This document shows positions 61,986-64,000 of a stretch of 64,000 nucleotides of DNA, in pieces. How positions within the stretch are numbered: the first letter of the stretch is position 1; the number at the start of each line of letters is the position of its first letter. A program made the position numbers and the translations under genes. Under the pieces are notes generated by a model. That model was not told the origin of the DNA, made no database searches, and saw only the letters and a list, made by a program, of their open reading frames with translations. The stretch comes from Geothrix sp. 21YS21S-2. GTDB taxonomy: Bacteria > Acidobacteriota > Holophagae > Holophagales > Holophagaceae. The DNA lies in the NCBI RefSeq assembly GCF_030846775.1, contig NZ_CP132910.1, positions 3,196,001 to 3,260,000 on the forward strand, read 5' to 3'.

Positions 61986-62747
61986 CTAGGCGATCGACAC
62001 CTTCACGCCGGCTTCCCGCAGGTTCTGGAGTTCGGCCGGATCGGCGCTGGCATCGGTGATCAGCTCGCTGACCTGGGCCACCGGGCAGATCCGCGCGAAG
62101 GCCATGCGTCCCACCTTCGAACCGTCCGCCACCACCAGGGTGCGCCGGGCATGTTCGATGAGGGCGCGGTTGGTGTGGGCCTCCACGTCGTGGTGGGTGG
62201 TGAGCCCGCCCCGGACGCTGATGCCGTCGACGCCCACGATGGCCAGGTCGAGATGGATGCCCTCCAGGCTGGCTTCGGCCAGGGGTCCCACCAGTTCGTA
62301 GGACTCGCTCCGGGCCGTGCCCCCCGTGACGATGAGCTTGATGTTGGGGCGCAGGGCCAGGTCGGAAGCGATGTTGAGGGCGTTGGTGACGATGGTCAGG
62401 CCCGTGCGGGTGGCCAGGACCCGGGCCACCTCCGTGGTGGTGGTGCCGCCGGTGAGCCCGATGGAGAGGGTGCCTTCCCCGAGCATGCCCAGGGTCGCGG
62501 CGGCGATGCGGCGCTTCTCCTCCTTCTGCCGGCCGCCCCGGTACCGCAGGGGCAGTTCGTAGACCAGGCTGTTGGCCACCGCGCCACCGTGGGTCCGGGA
62601 AAGCAGATGCTGCTCTTCCAGCATTTCCAGATCCCGGCGCACCGAGGCGGTGGACACGCCCAGTTCCTGGGCCAGGTCCGTGACCCCCAGGGTGCCGTGC
62701 TTGGCAAGCCGGTCCAGAATCAGGCCGAGGCGTTCTTCCTGTCGCAT
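61986..62747 (-). CDS. DeoR-family transcriptional regulator
   Basis: A 253-residue repressor. The N-terminal DeoR helix-turn-helix (VTDLAQELGVSTASVRRDLEML, split at STASV) is followed by the SHTHGGAV-like segment SRTHGGAVANS and the DeoRC sensor domain (LTGGTTTTEVARVL; VGVDGISVRGGLTTH; VVADGSKVGR) that binds phosphorylated sugars. It is divergent from an outer-membrane barrel gene, the likely target. It ends in CTAG. Confidence 0.93.
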   Translation of the reverse strand: MRQEERLGLILDRLAKHGTLGVTDLAQELGVSTASVRRDLEMLEEQHLLSRTHGGAVANSLVYELPLRYRGGRQKEEKRRIAAATLGMLGEGTLSIGLTGGTTTTEVARVLATRTGLTIVTNALNIASDLALRPNIKLIVTGGTARSESYELVGPLAEASLEGIHLDLAIVGVDGISVRGGLTTHHDVEAHTNRALIEHARRTLVVADGSKVGRMAFARICPVAQVSELITDASADPAELQNLREAGVKVSIA

Positions 62748-62760
62748 CCTTCAAAATAGC

Positions 62761-62833
62761 ATGAAACGAAAAACTTTGTTGTTGCATTTTGATCGTTTTT
62801 GCTTAAATTCAATCAAGACCAATCAAATTCAAT
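62761..62833. promoter_or_regulatory. A/T-rich divergent control region with direct repeat
   Basis: This strip is far richer in A/T than the surrounding genes. AAATTCAAT occurs at 62805-62813 and 62825-62833, a 20-bp period (two helical turns), with AATCAA also repeated in phase. Such repeats on one DNA face suit a DeoR-type oligomer. It probably holds both divergent promoters. Confidence 0.4.
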
Positions 62834-62898
62834 GCAGCATTGAGACACGAAACCACGTGACCAGCCACCATCTGCCGCACCACCCCGGAGGGCCCACC

Positions 62899-63699
62899 AT
62901 GCTGTCCAACCATCTCGTCCCCAGGGCATTCGCCGCTTTGGCCTGCGGGACTCTCCTGCCCCTGCTGGCCGCGGATCCCGCCCCGGCCTTCGACTTCAAG
63001 GTGCGCGCCGGCCTCACGGCCGGGGACTTCCGGCGGGACCACGCCGACAACAAGGCCATCGGGTTCGCCGTTGCCGGGCGCTTTCCCCTGGGGGCCACCC
63101 GGGCCCTCACCGTGGAACTCGGGTTCGACGTCCTGCCCGGCCAGCCCAGGGACGCCATGCCCGGCAGCGGCCCCGTCTACTACGACCCCCAGAACCCCAC
63201 CACCTCGTACAACGGCAGCCCGCTGGCGCTGAGCGCGGGCAATTCCATCGATTTCCGCAAGGAGCGCGCACAGGGGTTCAGCCTTCGCGCCTCGTACACC
63301 GACCAGCTCGGGGCGGGCTCCATGTACTGGTTCGCCGGCGCCAGCCTGGACTTCTACAAGGTCTCCGCCGAACTGACCGGCACCCTCATCCCCGTGGACG
63401 CCCAGGGCGCCTCCGTGCCCGGAAACGTGCCGGTGGATCCCGCCGACCCCGCGGGCCCGGTGAGGGACTACTACGAGGGCTGGGCCATGGTCCGGGAGAA
63501 GACCCGGGCGGCCCTGGGCCTGCACGCGGGCGTCGGCGCGGCCCTGACCCGGGATGCCCGGCTCGAACTGGCCATCCGGAACATCGGCATGAACCACTTC
63601 GACTACAAGCCTTTCACCTATACCGGCAAGGCCCCCGTCCTCGAAGAGAGCACCCGCCGCGGGTTCGTCTTCGAACTGTCCCTCGCCTTCAGGATCTGA
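62899..63699 (+). CDS. Putative outer-membrane beta-barrel protein
   Basis: A 266-residue exported protein. A signal peptide (LVPRAFAALACGTLLPLLA) precedes alternating hydrophobic strands (FDFKVRAGLTAGD; ALTVELGFDVLPG; FSLRASYTDQLG; RLELAIRNIGMNHFDY) and the C-terminus FVFELSLAFRI resembles a closing barrel strand. No specific family is recognised. GGAGGG is 7 bp before the ATG. It is followed after 24 bp by a TonB-type receptor gene and may form an uptake operon under the divergent DeoR regulator. Confidence 0.75.
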   Translation: MLSNHLVPRAFAALACGTLLPLLAADPAPAFDFKVRAGLTAGDFRRDHADNKAIGFAVAGRFPLGATRALTVELGFDVLPGQPRDAMPGSGPVYYDPQNPTTSYNGSPLALSAGNSIDFRKERAQGFSLRASYTDQLGAGSMYWFAGASLDFYKVSAELTGTLIPVDAQGASVPGNVPVDPADPAGPVRDYYEGWAMVREKTRAALGLHAGVGAALTRDARLELAIRNIGMNHFDYKPFTYTGKAPVLEESTRRGFVFELSLAFRI

Positions 63700-63723
63700 C
63701 GCCCGCGAATAGGAGATCCATCC

Positions 63724-64000
63724 ATGCTGCAGCGAAGATTGTTCACGCCGATCGCCATGATCCTGGCCGCGAGCCAGCTGTTCGGCCAGGAGACCACCGG
63801 CATCGCGTCCGGACAGATCATGACCCGGGCCGGCAAGCCCATCCCCGGCGCCCTGGTGCGCCTGAGCTCCCCGAGCCTCCTGGGCGACCGCACTGTCACG
63901 TCCAGCGAGACCGGCCAGTACCGCGTCGGCCTCCTGCCCAACGGCAAGTACGCCATCACCGTCACCGCCTCCGGCTACATCACCATCAAGGGCCAGTTCC
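63724..64000 (+). CDS. TonB-type outer-membrane protein with carboxypeptidase-like N-terminal domain (3' end outside window)
   Basis: The first 92 codons of a longer gene. A signal peptide (LFTPIAMILAASQLFGQ) is followed by a carboxypeptidase regulatory-like beta-sandwich: ASGQIMTRAGKPIPGALVRL and GQYRVGLLPNGKYAITVTAS. In Acidobacteriota this domain commonly begins large TonB-dependent receptors of the Oar type, but the diagnostic plug and barrel lie beyond the window. AGGAG precedes the ATG. Confidence 0.72.
   Translation, partial: MLQRRLFTPIAMILAASQLFGQETTGIASGQIMTRAGKPIPGALVRLSSPSLLGDRTVTSSETGQYRVGLLPNGKYAITVTASGYITIKGQF

Overview
The window is 64 kb of dense, high-GC bacterial chromosome with many 1-11 bp gene overlaps (ATGA, GTGA, TGATG). 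Gene content (Lrp/DeoR/RpiR regulators, a multi-CheW chemosensory cluster, PilZ/GGDEF/EAL and hybrid-kinase signalling, LPS-type kdsA, a TonB-type outer-membrane protein with a carboxypeptidase-like N-terminal fold, c-type cytochrome) fits a Gram-negative soil or sediment bacterium, most plausibly Acidobacteriota of the Holophaga/Geothrix type. That placement is inference from gene style, not from a marker search.

Layout. 1-4.1 kb: partial XPB-like helicase, then a leftward rimO-osmC-pgpA run. 4.2-11.8 kb: a rightward signalling cluster of FHA-GAF-cyclase, PilZ, CheY, a CheZ-like protein with a FliM-like N-terminus, a three-CheW scaffold, CheA and a CheW-CheZ-like fusion; no receptor, CheR or CheB is present. 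11.8-15.8 kb: asnS, DinB-like, DUF493, YceI and a membrane cytochrome. 15.8-19.4 kb: three mobile elements stacked head to tail in one CTAG tetranucleotide that serves as the stop codon of two convergent genes: an IS701-family element, an IS630-like element carrying a GxxExxY gene and a 41-bp perfect inverted repeat, and a 268-bp folded MITE-like element.

19.4-34.8 kb: C45-type hydrolase, ftsK, a polysaccharide deacetylase and a PTPS-like protein (leftward), dsbD, an nth-BtuF-like fusion with a DUF1569 gene, a divergent FolD-like dehydrogenase, kdsA, an lrp-exporter pair, a cysteine hydrolase, an NFACT protein and an HU-like gene. 34.8-49 kb: GGDEF-EAL, RpiR, moaA, a protease-TPR protein, recA, a hybrid kinase with a PilZ/receiver-like partner, a DASS transporter and a repeat-rich exported protein.

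49-57.4 kb: a cobalamin block. bluB (rightward) converges on an eight-gene leftward operon, btuB-btuF-btuC-btuD-cobT-cobS-cobC-cobU, headed by a cobalamin riboswitch. Together these encode corrinoid uptake, dimethylbenzimidazole synthesis and nucleotide-loop assembly, i.e. salvage or remodelling; no corrin-ring genes are visible. 57.4-64 kb: rdgB with an upstream 43-codon ORF, thiG-lipA-rlmN, a YjbQ-family gene, a DeoR regulator divergent from an outer-membrane barrel, and the start of a TonB-type receptor or related outer-membrane protein that runs off the window.

The most unusual signals are the CTAG/stop-codon insertion stack, the CheW-CheZ-like fusion with its companion FliM-tailed CheZ-like protein, the nth-BtuF fusion, and two folate/pterin enzymes with altered catalytic residues.
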